In this document: one piece after another, positions 28,172-28,574 of the stretch
Layout of the letters: each line of letters opens with the position of its first letter
Numbering within the stretch: the stretch's first letter is position 1
Source: PALSA-612 sp046729255
GTDB taxonomy: Bacteria > Actinomycetota > Thermoleophilia > Gaiellales > Gaiellaceae
NCBI GenBank assembly: GCA_046729255.1
Contig: JBKPGF010000047.1
Coordinates: forward strand, 1-28,574
Reading direction: 5' to 3'
DNA: 28,574 nucleotides
Notes under the pieces: model-generated
The model's database searches: none
What the model saw: the letters and a program-made list of their open reading frames with translations, nothing else
Told to the model about the DNA's origin: nothing
Program-made: the position numbers and the translations under genes

Positions 28172-28191
28172 GCGAACAAATACGCGAACAA
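28172..28191. repeat. Direct repeat upstream of the ftsZ promoter
   Basis: GCGAACAA occurs at 28172-28179 and 28184-28191, 12 bases apart, just upstream of the ftsZ -35 box. Spacing near one helical turn suggests a possible regulator site. Confidence 0.35.
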
Positions 28192-28220
28192 CCCTCAAGC
28201 TCAACCATCGACTTGAGGGT
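28191..28220 (-). terminator. Hairpin spanning the ftsQ stop codon
   Basis: A nine-bp perfect stem ACCCTCAAG / CTTGAGGGT (minus strand: 28220-28212 with 28199-28191), loop of 12 bases that contains the ftsQ TGA. Followed by TGTTCGCG and a TATTTG stretch. May reduce read-through from ftsQ into ftsZ. Confidence 0.5.
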
Positions 28221-28574
28221 CGATGACCGACTCATCGCTCCCCACAGCCCGCTCGGGCACGCTCACGTCGACGTACCGCGCGTCCGGGGCGGTCTGAATG
28301 ATCTTGGCGGTTACCGCGAGCTTGAGCGGCAGCCTGGACGGTGTGCCGAGCAGCACCTCGACGCCCGACGAGAGCGTGATCGAGAGCTCGTTCTCCTCGA
28401 GCCGCACGGACCGAATCGGCACCGCCAATCGAACGTCTTGCATCGAGGCGAGCGCCTGCACCGTGGCGGCGGAGTCGTCCGCGACGACCGCGCCCACGAT
28501 CGGATCGGCGCTGGCTGCCAGCCAGATCCGCGGCAGCGCCGGCAGCGGTCTCTCGTTCACCCTGCGCAGCACGC
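28201..28574 (-). CDS. ftsQ: Cell division protein FtsQ, C-terminal part
   Basis: The last 124 codons of a gene that runs off the right edge of the window; its start is not seen. The product matches the C-terminal half of FtsQ/DivIB: LPALPRIWLAASADPIVGAV, then a helix, then the beta-domain strands VPIRSVRLEENELSITLSSG and VEVLLGTPSRLPLKLAVTAK and ARYVDVSVPERAV, the usual end. FtsQ is a single-pass periplasmic divisome protein linking FtsB/FtsL to the septum. The ftsQ-ftsZ order is the actinobacterial one. No ftsA lies between them. Confidence 0.88.
   Translation of the reverse strand, partial: VLRRVNERPLPALPRIWLAASADPIVGAVVADDSAATVQALASMQDVRLAVPIRSVRLEENELSITLSSGVEVLLGTPSRLPLKLAVTAKIIQTAPDARYVDVSVPERAVGSDESVIDPQVDG

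Overview
The window is a 28.6 kb piece of a high-GC bacterial chromosome. Gene content (FtsQ-FtsZ, a split GcvPA/GcvPB glycine decarboxylase, DUF4389 and SHOCT membrane proteins, a transporter fused to a cyclic-nucleotide-binding domain), heavy GTG start use and pervasive leaderless start signals fit an actinobacterium. My guess is the class Thermoleophilia (Gaiellales/Solirubrobacterales), inferred from gene style only. No phage, IS transposase or CRISPR array was seen. Nearly all genes look chromosomal and vertically inherited.

Layout. 1-5.7 kb: ABC exporter (+); a small, apparently frameshifted membrane protein and ubiX (-); an HD-domain protein and tRNA-Gln(CUG) (+); an MFS permease with a C-terminal cNMP-binding domain (-). 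5.8-9.0 kb: a 43-aa acidic peptide with a strong ribosome binding site and terminator; then a minus-strand series of cyclodeaminase-like protein, ECF-type sigma factor, 85-aa helical protein, intracellular subtilase and GAF protein. 9.1-13.4 kb: a flippase-like membrane protein and a four-repeat DUF4389 protein whose 3' end runs into tRNA-Glu(CUC); then small membrane and hypothetical proteins and a secreted protein on the minus strand. 13.5-21.6 kb: an M3-like peptidase, a small membrane protein, a compact glutamyl-tRNA synthetase, an endonuclease IV-like protein, a ten-cysteine protein, a Ca2+/H+ antiporter, threonine aldolase and rlmN. 21.6-26.9 kb: proline dehydrogenase and the glycine cleavage operon gcvT-gcvH-gcvPA-gcvPB. 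26.97-28.57 kb: ftsZ and the 3' part of ftsQ.

Functional links. Threonine aldolase makes glycine, which the Gcv proteins oxidise to feed one-carbon units to folate; the cyclodeaminase-like protein belongs to a folate-linked fold, and proline dehydrogenase follows the gcv operon. tRNA-Gln carries U1-A72, the bacterial signal for indirect Gln-tRNA formation, and the window also encodes the GluRS such a pathway would need.

Most notable observations: (1) two homologous ~165-171 nt palindromic elements, at 15649-15819 (+) and 22505-22669 (-). Each is closed by a long perfect stem in which two adjacent base pairs differ by compensatory changes, each starts directly after a TAA stop codon, and they share a conserved core hairpin. 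(2) gcvPA is cut by an in-frame UAG that is itself part of a Shine-Dalgarno-like sequence placed for restart at a GTG, so the protein may be made as two chains. (3) About thirteen genes have a -10 hexamer ending 6-7 nt before the start codon, consistent with leaderless transcription, including divergent pairs with interlocking -10 boxes. (4) A sigma factor / small helical protein / cytosolic subtilase / GAF cluster that may be a regulatory-proteolysis system.
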